A program made the position numbers and the translations under genes. Shown here one piece after another: positions 6,374 through 6,393 of a stretch of 6,393 nucleotides of DNA (positions within the stretch are counted from its first letter, which is position 1; each line of letters starts with the position of its first letter). Source of the stretch: Acidimicrobiia bacterium (GTDB lineage Bacteria > Actinomycetota > Acidimicrobiia > Acidimicrobiales > Ilumatobacteraceae). The notes beneath the pieces were generated by a model. That model did not search any database and was not told the origin of the DNA. It saw nothing but the letters and a program-made list of their open reading frames with translations. The DNA lies in assembly GCA_009927565.1 (NCBI GenBank), contig RFMT01000329.1:1-6393 (forward strand), given 5' to 3'.

Positions 6374-6393
6374 GCCGACGACTGTCCATGTTT

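Noticed and set aside
1..6393. Mobile element, defence system or phage cargo
   Set aside because: No transposase, integrase, nuclease, terminal repeat, tRNA or CRISPR pattern is present, and the genes are core housekeeping families in near-standard order with similar base composition.

Overview
The window looks like chromosomal DNA from an actinomycete of moderate G+C, judged by eye to be near 45-50%. The best guess is an aquatic member of the Acidimicrobiia. The reasons are the gene set (FHA protein, PP2C phosphatase, PASTA kinase, trpG, crgA), the wording of the kinase domain (for example LFPEFATDP and AAANLNHPNIVAVYDWG), and the scarcity of Shine-Dalgarno sequences. The assignment rests on remembered family sequences and has not been searched.

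Positions 1-3789 (+ strand) hold a tight three-gene signalling operon. It encodes an FhaA-like DUF3662/FHA phosphothreonine reader, a membrane-anchored PP2C phosphatase (PstP type), and a membrane Ser/Thr kinase with four extracellular PASTA repeats (PknB type). Reader, eraser and writer are translated in series, and the last two genes overlap by 4 bp. In most actinobacteria a second FHA gene (fhaB), a SEDS gene (ftsW/rodA) and a penicillin-binding protein gene (pbpA) also lie in this cluster; none is present here. A TAGAAT box placed 6 nt before the first ATG suggests a leaderless operon promoter.

Positions 3793-4386 (- strand) hold trpG/pabA, a glutamine amidotransferase that converges on pknB with only 3 bp between the stop codons. 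Divergent from it across 63 bp is crgA (4450-4791, +), a small two-helix division protein. The order pknB - trpG - crgA is a known actinobacterial arrangement, so the region is ordinary core genome with some genes missing, not a mobile island.

Positions 4798-6241 (- strand) hold a probable two-gene unit: a thiolase resembling the FadA5/acetyl-CoA acetyltransferase group, followed by a small membrane protein with a zinc-ribbon-like Cys/His cluster and no known function. The thiolase has the only clear Shine-Dalgarno in the window. The 150 bp upstream of it carry a candidate promoter with a small inverted repeat between its -35 and -10 boxes.

No rRNA, tRNA, CRISPR, IS element, integrase or phage gene is visible. 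I found no previously undescribed system. The points most worth checking are the compacted kinase locus, the possible minicistron that couples fhaA to pstP, and the uncharacterised zinc-ribbon membrane protein.
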